Source of the DNA: Streptomyces sp. DH5
Lineage (GTDB): Bacteria; Actinomycetota; Actinomycetes; Streptomycetales; Streptomycetaceae
Length of the DNA stretch: 64,000 nt
Direction: 5' to 3'
Assembly (NCBI RefSeq): GCF_020873915.1
Contig: NZ_JAHWGP010000001.1
Span: forward strand, 372,001-436,000
A program made the position numbers and the translations under genes. Numbering within the stretch: the stretch's first letter is position 1; each line of letters opens with the position of its first letter. Of the stretch, positions 32,939 through 40,808 are shown piece after piece. Under the pieces are notes generated by a model. It was not told where the DNA came from and made no database searches. It was given only the letters and a program-made list of their open reading frames with translations.

Positions 32939-33964
32939 ATGCCGAATCCCGTACGCCCTGCCGCCCTCGCCCTCGCCCTCGTCCTGGCCCTCGCCGTCAC
33001 CGGCTGCGGTGCGCGGGTACCGCCGGACGGGAAGGGGGACGGAGGGCGGGCGTCCGGCGGCCACTACCCGGTCACCGTCGAGAACTGCGGAGAGAGGAAG
33101 ACCTTCGAACGGGCCCCGCGGCGCGTGGTCACCAACGACGTGGGCATCACCGAGATCATGTTCGCCCTCGGCCTCGAGGACCACATGGCCGGATACGTCA
33201 TGCCCGACGACAAGGGCGACCTCACGGCGGTGCCGTGGAAGGACGGCTACCGCAAGACCACGTGGCTCTCGAAGCAGCGGATCACCAAGGAGCTGGTCCT
33301 CGACGCCCGTGCCGACCTGGTCTTCGCGGGCTGGAACTACGGTTTCGACGAGGGCGAGGGCTTCACGCCCGCCGCGCTGCGACGCGTGGGCGTCGACTCG
33401 TACCTGCTCAGCGAGTCGTGCCGCAACGGCCGGGGCAAGGCGCGCGGCGTGATGGCACCCCTCGACGCGCTCTACACGGACCTGCGCAACCTCGGGAAGG
33501 TGTTCGACGTCGAGGACAGGGCCGAGACACTCGTCGCCTCGTTCCGCGCACGCGTGGCCGCGGCACGGGCGAAGGCACCGAAGGGCGCCGACCGGCCGAG
33601 GGTGTTCCTCTACGACAGCGGGGAGGACAAGCCGTTCACCTCCGGTGCCTTCGCCGGACCCCACGACATCATCACCAAGGCCGGCGGCGACCACGTCATG
33701 AAGGACCTCCGGGACAGCTGGACCGCCGTCGGCTGGGAGACGGTCGTCGCCCGCGACCCCGAGGTCATCGTGATCAACGACTACGGTGACGTCACAGCGG
33801 AACAGAAGCGGAAGTTCCTCACGTCCTACAAGCCGCTCGCGAACGTCTCCGCCGTCAAGAACGACCGGATCGTCGTCCTCGACTACGTCGACCTCGTCGA
33901 GAGCCCCCGCAATCCCGCGGCCGTCGACTCCCTCGCGGCGCGGCTGCGCGCGTTCGGGTCCTGA
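32939..33964 (+). CDS. ABC substrate-binding lipoprotein (BtuF/FecB type)
   Basis: 341 residues. The signal peptide has a lipobox ending LAVTGC (Cys23), so the protein is lipid-anchored outside the membrane. The FecB/BtuF fold is seen in ERAPRRVVTNDVGITEIMFALG, ADLVFAGWNYGFDEGEGF and TAVGWETVVARDPEVIVIN. RGAGAGTC-type RBS is replaced by CCGAGGAGTCACCACC before the ATG. It is the third gene of the riboswitch-led import operon. Ligand inferred to be a corrinoid from the leader; the F420-0-type alternative also applies here. Confidence 0.9.
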   Translation: MPNPVRPAALALALVLALAVTGCGARVPPDGKGDGGRASGGHYPVTVENCGERKTFERAPRRVVTNDVGITEIMFALGLEDHMAGYVMPDDKGDLTAVPWKDGYRKTTWLSKQRITKELVLDARADLVFAGWNYGFDEGEGFTPAALRRVGVDSYLLSESCRNGRGKARGVMAPLDALYTDLRNLGKVFDVEDRAETLVASFRARVAAARAKAPKGADRPRVFLYDSGEDKPFTSGAFAGPHDIITKAGGDHVMKDLRDSWTAVGWETVVARDPEVIVINDYGDVTAEQKRKFLTSYKPLANVSAVKNDRIVVLDYVDLVESPRNPAAVDSLAARLRAFGS

Positions 33965-33980
33965 GCGCGGTCAGGAGGGC

Positions 33981-34415
33981 TCAGCGGGAACGGCGCCACC
34001 GCGGCGGCCGGAGCCGCCCGCGCCGCCGGCCGGCCCTGGCCCGGAGCCGGCCGGCGGCGCGGACGGCTCCGGCGAGGAGGGTGAGCGCGAGGAACCCCGC
34101 GCGCCGGCCCGCGCCGGATGTCCGCGCCTCCGGGACCGCGCGCCCGGACCGGTCGGGACGCCCGCCGGTCCGCGCGGGTGCGACGGCCCCGCGCGGCAGC
34201 TCCTCGACGATCCGCTGCCAGACGTGCTCGGGGGGCGCGGCCGGAAGGTCCGATCCCCCGGCGCCGCGCGCCGACGTCACCACGCGGCGGGTACGCCTCA
34301 GTTCCTCCCGGCAGCGCGGGCACGAGGCGATGTGCCGGAGGGCGCCGGCGTCCTCGTCGCCGGCCGCATGACCGAGCGCCAGTTCCACCAGGTGCGCCGG
34401 ATCCACGTGGTCCAC
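33981..34415 (-). CDS. zf-HC2 anti-sigma-like protein
   Basis: 144 residues from a GTG at 34415 with CCGGAGG seven bases upstream; a GTG at 34469 would add 18 residues. The zinc-binding HC2 motif is LRHIASCPRCREEL (H-x3-C-x2-C) near residue 33, typical of ECF anti-sigma factors. A weak hydrophobic stretch (AGFLALTLLAGAV) near residue 115 might be a membrane anchor, followed by a very basic tail. It is the last gene of an operon headed by an ECF sigma factor, with a sortase and a surface protein between them, so it probably restrains that sigma factor. That partnership is inferred. Confidence 0.7.
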   Translation of the reverse strand: MDHVDPAHLVELALGHAAGDEDAGALRHIASCPRCREELRRTRRVVTSARGAGGSDLPAAPPEHVWQRIVEELPRGAVAPARTGGRPDRSGRAVPEARTSGAGRRAGFLALTLLAGAVRAAGRLRARAGRRRGRLRPPRWRRSR

Positions 34416-34485
34416 TGCGGCCTCCGGTGCCTCGGGTCCCGTACCGTCGCGGTACGGACGGGTCCACACTTTCGGAACGGTGCCG

Positions 34486-35133
34486 TCAGCCGTTCACCGG
34501 CTCCGCCGTGACGACGAGGTTGGCCGTGTAGCCTCCCCGCCCGGGGTCGAACGGCGGGGCGCAGGTGATCAGCGTGAGGACCGGGTCGCCGGTCCGGCGG
34601 AAGACGGACGGCGGCAGCTCGTCCTTCGGGACGGTGGTGCGCGACACGACACGGTAAGCCACCGGCTCCGCCTCCGCCCGCCGCACCTCGACCGTCTCGC
34701 CGCGCCGTACGTCGCGGAGTGCGGCGAACTCGCCCAGGTCGCCCGTGTCGCTGTCGACGTGCCCCACGAGCACGGCCGAACCCCGGTCACTGCCGGGGGC
34801 CGGGCCGTAGCGGTACCAGCCGGCCACCGCGGGGTCGTCGGGGACGGTCATGTCCCCCTGCCGGGTCACGCCGACGGCCTCGACCCGGGCGTCGAGACCG
34901 ATACCGGTCACCAGGACCCGCTCGGGAGGTGCCTCCCGCGCAGGGACGCCGTCCTGTCCCGCCGGGCCGGGCGGGCCGGCGACCGCGGCCGTGCGGACCG
35001 GCGGTGCGGCACCGAAGTCGGCCGCCGGGGCCGCTCCCGGCCCCGACGGCAGAAGGACGACGCCGAGGACGGCCGCCGTGGCGGTCGCCAGCACGGCAGC
35101 CGCCACGGCCGGGCGTCGCACGCTGTCAGCCAC
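34486..35133 (-). CDS. class E/F sortase
   Basis: About 214 residues from a GTG at 35133 that overlaps the upstream stop by 8 bases; a GTG at 35166 is possible. One N-terminal membrane helix (VAAAVLATATAAVLGVVLL) and a Pro/Ala linker precede the sortase fold. The catalytic triad is visible: His in VLVGHVDS, Cys in LTLITCAPP and Arg in FDPGRGGY. It should cleave a sorting signal and attach proteins at the cell surface. The adjacent DUF4397 protein has a C-terminal anchor but no LPXTG or LAXTG that I can see, so the substrate is uncertain. Confidence 0.85.
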   Translation of the reverse strand: MADSVRRPAVAAAVLATATAAVLGVVLLPSGPGAAPAADFGAAPPVRTAAVAGPPGPAGQDGVPAREAPPERVLVTGIGLDARVEAVGVTRQGDMTVPDDPAVAGWYRYGPAPGSDRGSAVLVGHVDSDTGDLGEFAALRDVRRGETVEVRRAEAEPVAYRVVSRTTVPKDELPPSVFRRTGDPVLTLITCAPPFDPGRGGYTANLVVTAEPVNG

Positions 35134-35965
35134 GCCGGCCCGCGACCCGGCGGGCCACCAGGACACCCGTCACCGCGACCGCTCCGCTCGCGGCGGCCCA
35201 GGCGAGCCACGTGCCGGAGTCGTTCGGGGTGACGGCGGCGGCACCGCTGCCGCCCGCGTGCACGGCCTTGGGCGTCGACTCCATGCCGCTGAACTTCTGG
35301 GTGGCCAGGGCCAGGTTCTCGTCGTCGGCACTGCCCCAGGCGTAGACGACGTTGCTCGTGCCCTCCTCCAGGTTCAGGTCGGCCGGTCCGATGGCCACGG
35401 TGTCCGTCCCGGCGAGGACGACATCGGCCTCGACCGTGCCCGCGTCGACCGCCCCGGTGTCCTCGTCCGGGTTGGTCAGGTCGCTGAAGACGGGCTGTCC
35501 GCCCGCCCGTACGTCCACGGCGGGCGCCGCGGCGAGATGGCGGACCGTCAGGCGCGACTTCCCGGCGTCGACCTTGGACACGTCGTCGGAGAAGGCCGTC
35601 AGCCGGGGCTCGCCGTCGGCGGAGAGATGGGCGGCGATCGTGGCGTTGCCGCCCTCGGGCACCTTCACCTCCTTCTCGAGGGCGGGGGTGCCGTCGGGGC
35701 TCCGGCCCGCCTCGAAGACCTGGATGTCGTAGGTGCCGGCGTCGAGGGACTGCGGCTCGGTCACCGTGCCCGGCTCGAAGTCGCTGAGCAGTTCGTCGCC
35801 GTTGGCGTAGACGTCGACCGTCATCCCGGGGATGCCGTGGAAGACGGACACCATGGCCTCTTCCTGTGCGGCGTCGGGAGCCGCCACGGCGGGTGCGCCC
35901 ACCCCGAGGGCGAGCGCGCAGGCGCCGGCCGAGGCGGCGATGACGAGGGGGGTCCGGGAGGTCAT
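35126..35965 (-). CDS. DUF4397 surface protein with C-terminal membrane anchor
   Basis: 279 residues. A signal peptide (residues 1-29, ending APAVAAPDA) is followed by DUF4397 modules: VSVFHGIPGMTVDVYANGDEL, then YDIQVFEAG, then LTVRHLAAAPAVDVRAGGQPV, where the first phrase recurs in altered form. One C-terminal helix (WLAWAAASGAVAVTGVLVARR) with a basic tail resembles a sorting or anchor segment, though no canonical sortase motif precedes it. I chose the ATG at 35965 with AAGGGATG upstream. It lies between the ECF sigma gene and the sortase gene. Probably an exported cell-wall protein of unknown role. Confidence 0.85.
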   Translation of the reverse strand: MTSRTPLVIAASAGACALALGVGAPAVAAPDAAQEEAMVSVFHGIPGMTVDVYANGDELLSDFEPGTVTEPQSLDAGTYDIQVFEAGRSPDGTPALEKEVKVPEGGNATIAAHLSADGEPRLTAFSDDVSKVDAGKSRLTVRHLAAAPAVDVRAGGQPVFSDLTNPDEDTGAVDAGTVEADVVLAGTDTVAIGPADLNLEEGTSNVVYAWGSADDENLALATQKFSGMESTPKAVHAGGSGAAAVTPNDSGTWLAWAAASGAVAVTGVLVARRVAGRRG

Positions 35966-36072
35966 GGGGATCATCCCTTTCGAAGGAGTCTTCGCGCGGT
36001 GCGGAGTCTCGGTCCTGTTTCCTGGTCGGGGGGCGCCGCGGATGCGTCCGGGGCACGGTTTCTTCGGTTCGC

Positions 36073-36696
36073 TCAGGCGCCCGTGCCCGTGCCCGTGCCC
36101 GCGGCCGGGCTCTGCTCGATCACCCGGCGCAGCCGGTGCAGACCGCGGCGGGCGTGACTCTTGACCGTCCCCAGGGGCACACCGGTGCGCTCCGCGATCT
36201 GGGCCTGTGTCAGGTCCTCGTAGAAGGCCATGCACAGCACCTCGCGCTGGGCGTGCGGCAGCCGGGACAGGGCCTGGACGACCAGCACCCGGTCCAGCAC
36301 GTCGTCCGGTGCCCCCGCGGCGGCCGGCCCGGTGGGCGCGGCGTCCCGGGCGGCCGAGTCGGCGAGGGACAGGCGCCTGGTCCTGGCGGCCAGCGCGTCG
36401 ACGATCTTACGGCGGGTGATGCCGACCAGCCAGGCGCCGAGCGGGCCCCGGTCGGGACGGAACCCGTGGCGTCCGCGCCAGGCGCCGATGAAGACCTGCT
36501 GCGTCACGTCGTCCGCCTCGTGGGCGTCACCGAGGGACCGGGCGGCCATGGTGTGCACGAGGGAGCCCCAGCGCCGGTAGATCGCCGCGAACGCCTCCTC
36601 GTCGGCGGCGACGAGCCCCCGGGCCAGTTCCTCCTCGTGCCGGGTCTCTTCCACGGGTGGGACGAGGACGGGGGTGGTTCGCGTACGGGTGCTCAT
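36073..36696 (-). CDS. ECF sigma factor, divergent from litR (LitS-like position)
   Basis: 207 residues. Region 2 runs from about 25 to 90 (EEAFAAIYRRWGSLVHTMA, DDVTQQVFIGAWRG). Region 4 runs from about 140 to 190 (RLPHAQREVLCMAFYEDLTQ, IAERTGVPLGTVKSHARRGL). The tail is a GT repeat. The start at 36696 has AGGAGGAG upstream. It shares a 93-base promoter region with the LitR-type regulator, as litS does with litR in S. coelicolor, where LitS directs light-induced carotenoid genes. Here it also heads the DUF4397/sortase/anti-sigma operon. That it is the functional LitS equivalent is inferred from position. Confidence 0.85.
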   Translation of the reverse strand: MSTRTRTTPVLVPPVEETRHEEELARGLVAADEEAFAAIYRRWGSLVHTMAARSLGDAHEADDVTQQVFIGAWRGRHGFRPDRGPLGAWLVGITRRKIVDALAARTRRLSLADSAARDAAPTGPAAAGAPDDVLDRVLVVQALSRLPHAQREVLCMAFYEDLTQAQIAERTGVPLGTVKSHARRGLHRLRRVIEQSPAAGTGTGTGA

Positions 36697-36728
36697 GGCC
36701 TGACTCCTCCTGCCGAGCGCGTGGACCC

Positions 36729-36757
36729 AGTGTTGGACGCACAAACGACGCAGACAA
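36729..36757 (-). promoter_or_regulatory. putative promoter of the ECF sigma gene
   Basis: On the minus strand TTGTCT (36757-36752) and AACACT (36734-36729) are separated by exactly 17 bases. The -35 lies in the centre of the large inverted repeat and the spacer covers its left arm, so bound repressor would block it. Confidence 0.45.
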
Positions 36758-36776
36758 CATGCGTCGTTTGTGCGTC
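36736..36776. promoter_or_regulatory. perfect 17-bp inverted repeat, probable LitR operator
   Basis: The arms GACGCACAAACGACGCA (36736-36752) and its exact complement (36760-36776) flank a 7-base centre. The repeat occupies most of the litR-sigma intergenic region and overlaps both inferred promoters. LitR/CarH proteins bind such operators in the dark as B12-dependent tetramers and release them in light. Assignment to the adjacent LitR is inferred. Confidence 0.8.
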
Positions 36777-36777
36777 G

Positions 36778-36783
36778 TACGAT
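36778..36783 (+). promoter_or_regulatory. -10 element of a probable leaderless litR promoter
   Basis: TACGAT ends six bases before the litR ATG at 36790, directly after the right arm of the inverted repeat. This is the leaderless spacing and implies autorepression by LitR. Confidence 0.5.
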
Positions 36784-36789
36784 GGGGTC

Positions 36790-37785
36790 ATGAGCGAGCT
36801 GGCCGAGAGCGGCGGACACGAGGACGGCGAGGGCGCCCCGCCGAGCGGCGGGCTGACCACGGGAGAGGTGGCGAGGCGCCTGGGCGTGGCCCCCACCACG
36901 GTCCGCACCTGGGACCGCCGTTACGGACTGGGCCCCGACCTGCACACCGGTGGCCGGCACCGGCGCTGGACCGCGGCCGACGTGGCGCGGCTGGAGCGGA
37001 TGTGCGCACTGACGGCGACCGGGCTCCCGCCGGCCGAGGCCGCGCGCCTGGCCCGCAGCGAGGAGCCGCCCGGCGCGGCCGGCCCGCCCGCCGTCGCGGC
37101 ACGGCGCCCGCCGGCCCGCAGCCGGGCGGGCAGCGGACTGCGGCTCGGCGACGCGCGCCAGGAGTGCAAGGGCATCGCCCGCGCGGCCCTGCGGCTCGAC
37201 GCCGCCGCACTGGACCGGCTGCTGCTCGACGCGATCACCGAACACGGACTGGTGGCCGCCTGGACCGAGGTGATCGTGCCCACGCTCCAGGCCGTCGGCC
37301 GCAAATGGGAGACGTCGGGCGAGAGGTACGTCGAGGTCGAGCACTTCCTGTCCTGGCACGTCTCCGGCGCGCTGCGCCGCACCGTGCACGACACGGTCGC
37401 CGACCGCCCCGGCGCCACCACGGTGCTCGCCTGCGTGCCGGGGGAGAACCACACGCTCGCGCTGGAAGTGCTGTCCGCCGCGCTGACGGAGCGGGGCGTC
37501 CCGGTGCGCATGTTCGGCGGTGCCCTGCCGGTCGAGTCGCTCGTCGCGGCGGTGCGCAGGACCGGCCCCGCCGCCGTCGGACTGTGGGCACAGTCCCGCA
37601 CCACCGCCAGCCGGCCGCTGGCCCAGCACGTGGCCGGCATGGAGTGGGGTGTGCGCGGCGCCCGCCGCAAGCCGGCCGTCCTCACCCTCGGGCCGGGCTG
37701 GGCCGGGCGGGCGGTGCCCGGCGTGGCACGCCCGGTGGGCCTCGCCGAGGCCGTCGCCGCCCTGGAGTCGGTGCTCGCCCGGTGA
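36790..37785 (+). CDS. litR: LitR/CarH-type MerR regulator with cobalamin-binding photosensory domain
   Basis: 331 residues. A MerR helix-turn-helix covers about 21-90 (LTTGEVARRLGVAPTTVRTW, DRRYGLGPDLHTGGRHRRW). The B12-binding part has a four-helix bundle with the upper-ligand region WETSGERYVEVEH (His near residue 187) and a Rossmann domain with CVPGENHTLALEVLSAALTE, whose His is the expected lower axial ligand of adenosylcobalamin. Such proteins repress in the dark and release DNA when light breaks the Co-C bond. The W-to-EH spacing is one residue longer than in classical CarH. It diverges from the ECF sigma gene and precedes carotenoid genes. Probably leaderless. Confidence 0.9.
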   Translation: MSELAESGGHEDGEGAPPSGGLTTGEVARRLGVAPTTVRTWDRRYGLGPDLHTGGRHRRWTAADVARLERMCALTATGLPPAEAARLARSEEPPGAAGPPAVAARRPPARSRAGSGLRLGDARQECKGIARAALRLDAAALDRLLLDAITEHGLVAAWTEVIVPTLQAVGRKWETSGERYVEVEHFLSWHVSGALRRTVHDTVADRPGATTVLACVPGENHTLALEVLSAALTERGVPVRMFGGALPVESLVAAVRRTGPAAVGLWAQSRTTASRPLAQHVAGMEWGVRGARRKPAVLTLGPGWAGRAVPGVARPVGLAEAVAALESVLAR

Positions 37786-37893
37786 GACGCCGTCGTCCGG
37801 GGCACTCGGTCGTGGTGCCTGGCATCGGCCCGGGGAACGTGGTCCGCTGGGCCGGCGGTCGCGGCCGTGGTCCGCCGCCGAAGGAGGAGCAGC

Positions 37894-39153
37894 ATGACCG
37901 ACGAACACCGCGGGACACCGGACGCCGTCGTGGTCGGCGCGGGCCTCGCCGGCCTGGCCTGCGCGCTGGACCTGTGCCGCGCCGGAGTGCGGGTGACCCT
38001 GCTGGAGGGGTCCGACCGGGTGGGAGGCCGGATGCGTACCGACCGGCGGGACGGGTTCCTGCTGGACCGCGGCTTCCAGGTCTTCAACACCTCCTACCCG
38101 CAGGTGAAACGACGCCTGGACCTGAGGAGCCTGCGCCTGCGGCCGTTCACCGCGGGCGTCGTCGCCCACACTCCGGGCGGCCCGCTGCGCCTGGCCGATC
38201 CGACCCGGAGCCCGGGCGCGGCACGCGGGCTGCTGCCGGGGCACGGTCTGACGGCCCGTGACCTGGCCGCGCTCGCGGCGCTCACCGCCCGTGACGCGGT
38301 GCTCCCCGCGGACGTGCTGAAACGCCGTGCGGACCGCTCGACCTCCGCGGCCCTGTCCCGCGCGTTCCTGTCGGACCAGGTGATCGCACACGTCCTGCGG
38401 CCGTTCCTGTCCGGCGTCTTCCTGGAGGACCGTCTGGAGACCTCCGCACGCTTCTTCCACCTGGTCTGGCGGAGCATGGCCCGCGGAACCCTGTGCCTGC
38501 CCGCCGCCGGCATCGGAGCGGTCCCGGCCCGGCTCGCCGACGGTCTGCCCGGCGGAGTCCTGCGGCCGGAGACGCCCGTCACCGACGTCACCGACGCCGG
38601 AGTGCTCCTGGGGGACGGCACCGAGGCGGCGGCCGCCACCGTGGTGGTCGCCACGGACGCGGTGACCGCGGCCCGCCTGCTGCCGGGCCTGCCCGTCCCG
38701 GACGGACGCACCGTCACCACCTACTACCACGCGACCGACAGCACACCACTGGCGGAGCCGACCCTGATGACGGACAGCACCGGCGCGATCCTGAACACCT
38801 GCGTGCTCAGCGAGGTCGCCCCCACCTACGCCCCGCCCGGCACCGCGCTCGTCTCCACCTCCGTCCTGGGAGCGGACCGGCCCGGCACCGCGGACGCGGT
38901 GCGCCGCCGGCTGGCCGACCTGTACGGCACCGACACGGGCGGCTGGAGCCTGCTCGCCGCCCACACCGTCGAGGGCGCGCTCCCGGCGATGCTCCCGCCC
39001 TGGCCGCTGAGCCGCACGACCCGCTTCGGCCCCGGCCGGTACGTGTGCGGGGACCACAGGGCGACCGGATCGGTGCAGGGCGCCCTGGCGTCGGGCACAC
39101 GCGCCGCACGTGAGGTCCTCACCGACCTGGGACGGCGGGGCGGACACCGCTGA
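37894..39153 (+). CDS. FAD-dependent oxidoreductase of the carotenoid/light cluster
   Basis: 419 residues. A dinucleotide-binding fold at the start (VVVGAGLAGLACALDLCRAG) leads to an amine-oxidase/phytoene-desaturase-like body: EGSDRVGGRMRTDRRDGF, then FLLDRGFQVFNTSYP, and a C-terminal FAD contact in RYVCGDHRATGSVQGALASG. AAGGAGGAG precedes the ATG. It sits directly after litR, where S. coelicolor has litQ, an oxidoreductase of undefined function. It might modify a carotenoid or another isoprenoid. Substrate unknown. Confidence 0.85.
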   Translation: MTDEHRGTPDAVVVGAGLAGLACALDLCRAGVRVTLLEGSDRVGGRMRTDRRDGFLLDRGFQVFNTSYPQVKRRLDLRSLRLRPFTAGVVAHTPGGPLRLADPTRSPGAARGLLPGHGLTARDLAALAALTARDAVLPADVLKRRADRSTSAALSRAFLSDQVIAHVLRPFLSGVFLEDRLETSARFFHLVWRSMARGTLCLPAAGIGAVPARLADGLPGGVLRPETPVTDVTDAGVLLGDGTEAAAATVVVATDAVTAARLLPGLPVPDGRTVTTYYHATDSTPLAEPTLMTDSTGAILNTCVLSEVAPTYAPPGTALVSTSVLGADRPGTADAVRRRLADLYGTDTGGWSLLAAHTVEGALPAMLPPWPLSRTTRFGPGRYVCGDHRATGSVQGALASGTRAAREVLTDLGRRGGHR

Positions 39154-39246
39154 ACCGATGCCCGCCCACCGCATCCATGACGGGCCGTCGGCCCGAATGA
39201 GTGAACGACCCGTAGAGAATCCGTCGACCCCGTCCCGGAGTGAAGC

Positions 39247-40500
39247 GTGGAAGTGAGCGGCCATGAGCGCCGAGCAGCGGGCCCGGTGGGGCGCCCCTCG
39301 GCCGACAGGTCCGACGTGGTCGTCCTCGGTGGTGGCGCGGCCGGTCTCAGCCTCGCCCACCGGCTGACCGGGACGGACGGGCTCACCGTCACCGTGGTCG
39401 AACCGCCCGAGGGTCCGCTGCGCCCGGCCGAGCGGACCTGGTGCTACTGGGACCAGGGGGGCCAAGACCTCGACGACGTCGTCTGCGCGTCCTGGCCCCG
39501 CCTGCGCGTCCACGGCGCCGACGGCCGGGACGTCACCGTCGACCCGGCCCCGTTCACCTACCGCATGGTGCGCTCCACCGCGTTCGAACGGCACGTCCAC
39601 GCGCTCCTCGACCGTTTTCCGGGCGGACGGCTCCTGCGGGCGACGGCGGACTCGGTGCACGACGAGCCCGGGGGTGCGGTGGTCCGGTGCACCCTCCCCA
39701 CGGGCCGGCCCCTGCACCTGCGCGCCCGGCACGTGTTCGACTCGCGACCGCCCCGCGACCTGCCGCCGGCCCGCACCCGGCTGCTGCAGCACTTCCGCGG
39801 CTGGTTCGTACGCACCGACACCGAACGGTTCGACCCCCTGGTCGCCGACCTGATGGACTTCCGGGTGCCCCAGCCCGCACACGGACTCGCCTTCGGCTAC
39901 GTCCTGCCGCTGGCCCCGGACCGGGCGCTCGTGGAGTACACCGAGTTCTCCCGCACCGCCCTGACCACCGACGCCTACGAGGCCGCGCTCGGCCACTACT
40001 GCCGCGACGTCCTGGGACTCGGCGCGTTCACCGTGGAACGGACGGAGCAGGGCGTCATCCCCATGACCGACGCCCGCTTCCCGCACCGGACGGGCAAGTC
40101 CGTCTTCCGCATCGGGACCGCGGGCGGCGCGACCCGTCCGGCCACCGGATACACCTTCGCCGCGGTGCAACGCCAGAGCAGGGCCGTCGCCGCGGCCCTG
40201 CGCGACGGGCACGGGACCTTTCCCGCCCCCCACGGGCGACGCGCCCTCGCCATGGACGCGATGCTGCTGCGCGCCCTGGACACCGGACGGATCGACGGAC
40301 CGGACTTCTTCACCGGCCTGTTCCGCCACGTCCCGCCCCAGCGCCTGCTGCGCTTCCTCGACGGAGCCACCTCACCGCTGGAGGAATGGGGCATCGGACT
40401 GCGCACCCCCGTATGGCCCATGCTCCGCACGGCGGTCGAACTTCCCTTCCTGCCCCGCCGTTCCCGGCCCCCCGCACGAAACGGAGAAAGCCACCGATGA
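39247..40500 (+). CDS. crtY: lycopene beta-cyclase
   Basis: 417 residues. A Rossmann FAD/NAD fold ([17 protein letters not shown]) is followed by CrtY landmarks: [10 protein letters not shown] near residue 62, then [60 protein letters not shown] and the C-terminal [19 protein letters not shown]. It closes both ends of lycopene to give beta-carotene. CCCGGAGTGAAGC precedes the GTG. Its stop overlaps the next start by ATGA, so translation continues into the Pro-rich ORF and then crtU. Confidence 0.94.
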   Translation: MEVSGHERRAAGPVGRPSADRSDVVVLGGGAAGLSLAHRLTGTDGLTVTVVEPPEGPLRPAERTWCYWDQGGQDLDDVVCASWPRLRVHGADGRDVTVDPAPFTYRMVRSTAFERHVHALLDRFPGGRLLRATADSVHDEPGGAVVRCTLPTGRPLHLRARHVFDSRPPRDLPPARTRLLQHFRGWFVRTDTERFDPLVADLMDFRVPQPAHGLAFGYVLPLAPDRALVEYTEFSRTALTTDAYEAALGHYCRDVLGLGAFTVERTEQGVIPMTDARFPHRTGKSVFRIGTAGGATRPATGYTFAAVQRQSRAVAAALRDGHGTFPAPHGRRALAMDAMLLRALDTGRIDGPDFFTGLFRHVPPQRLLRFLDGATSPLEEWGIGLRTPVWPMLRTAVELPFLPRRSRPPARNGESHR

Positions 40501-40808
40501 CCCTCCCACCCGCTCGCGCCCCGCGAACCGGCCCCCCGCGCCCGGCCCGTCGTCGTCCACCGCTCCCCGGACCGCACGGTCTCCTGCCCGGCGGCGGCGC
40601 CGCACCCGGGGAGCGCACCCCGGCCGAGGCCGCGTCCGGGGCTCCCGCCACGGCGGTGGACGCCCCGGCGTGCACGGGCACGCGGCGCCACGCCCGCACC
40701 GGACCGCGGCACCCCCGGGTGCGGGTCCCGGACCCGGCCGCCGTCACCGGGCGGCAGCCGGACGCCACCCGCGACGGCTCGGTCACCGCGAAGGAGCACG
40801 GCCGGTGA
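40497..40808 (+). CDS. Pro/Arg-rich hypothetical ORF between crtY and crtU
   Basis: 103 residues. The ATG overlaps the crtY stop (ATGA) and the TGA overlaps the crtU GTG (GTGA), so the frame fits a chain of translationally coupled genes. The product is very rich in Pro, Arg, Ala and Gly ([20 protein letters not shown]) with one Cys and no fold I can recognise. In S. coelicolor a methyltransferase gene, crtT, lies at this place. This ORF has no SAM-binding motif, so it is either a replacement, a heavily degraded remnant or a linker ORF that only serves coupling. Confidence 0.5.
   Translation: MTLPPARAPRTGPPRPARRRPPLPGPHGLLPGGGAAPGERTPAEAASGAPATAVDAPACTGTRRHARTGPRHPRVRVPDPAAVTGRQPDATRDGSVTAKEHGR

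Noticed and set aside
36697-40329. Upstream extension of the ECF sigma frame to 40329
   Set aside because: The frame stays open through litR, the FAD oxidoreductase and crtY on the opposite strand, but sigma homology begins only at 36696, where an AGGAGGAG site lies.
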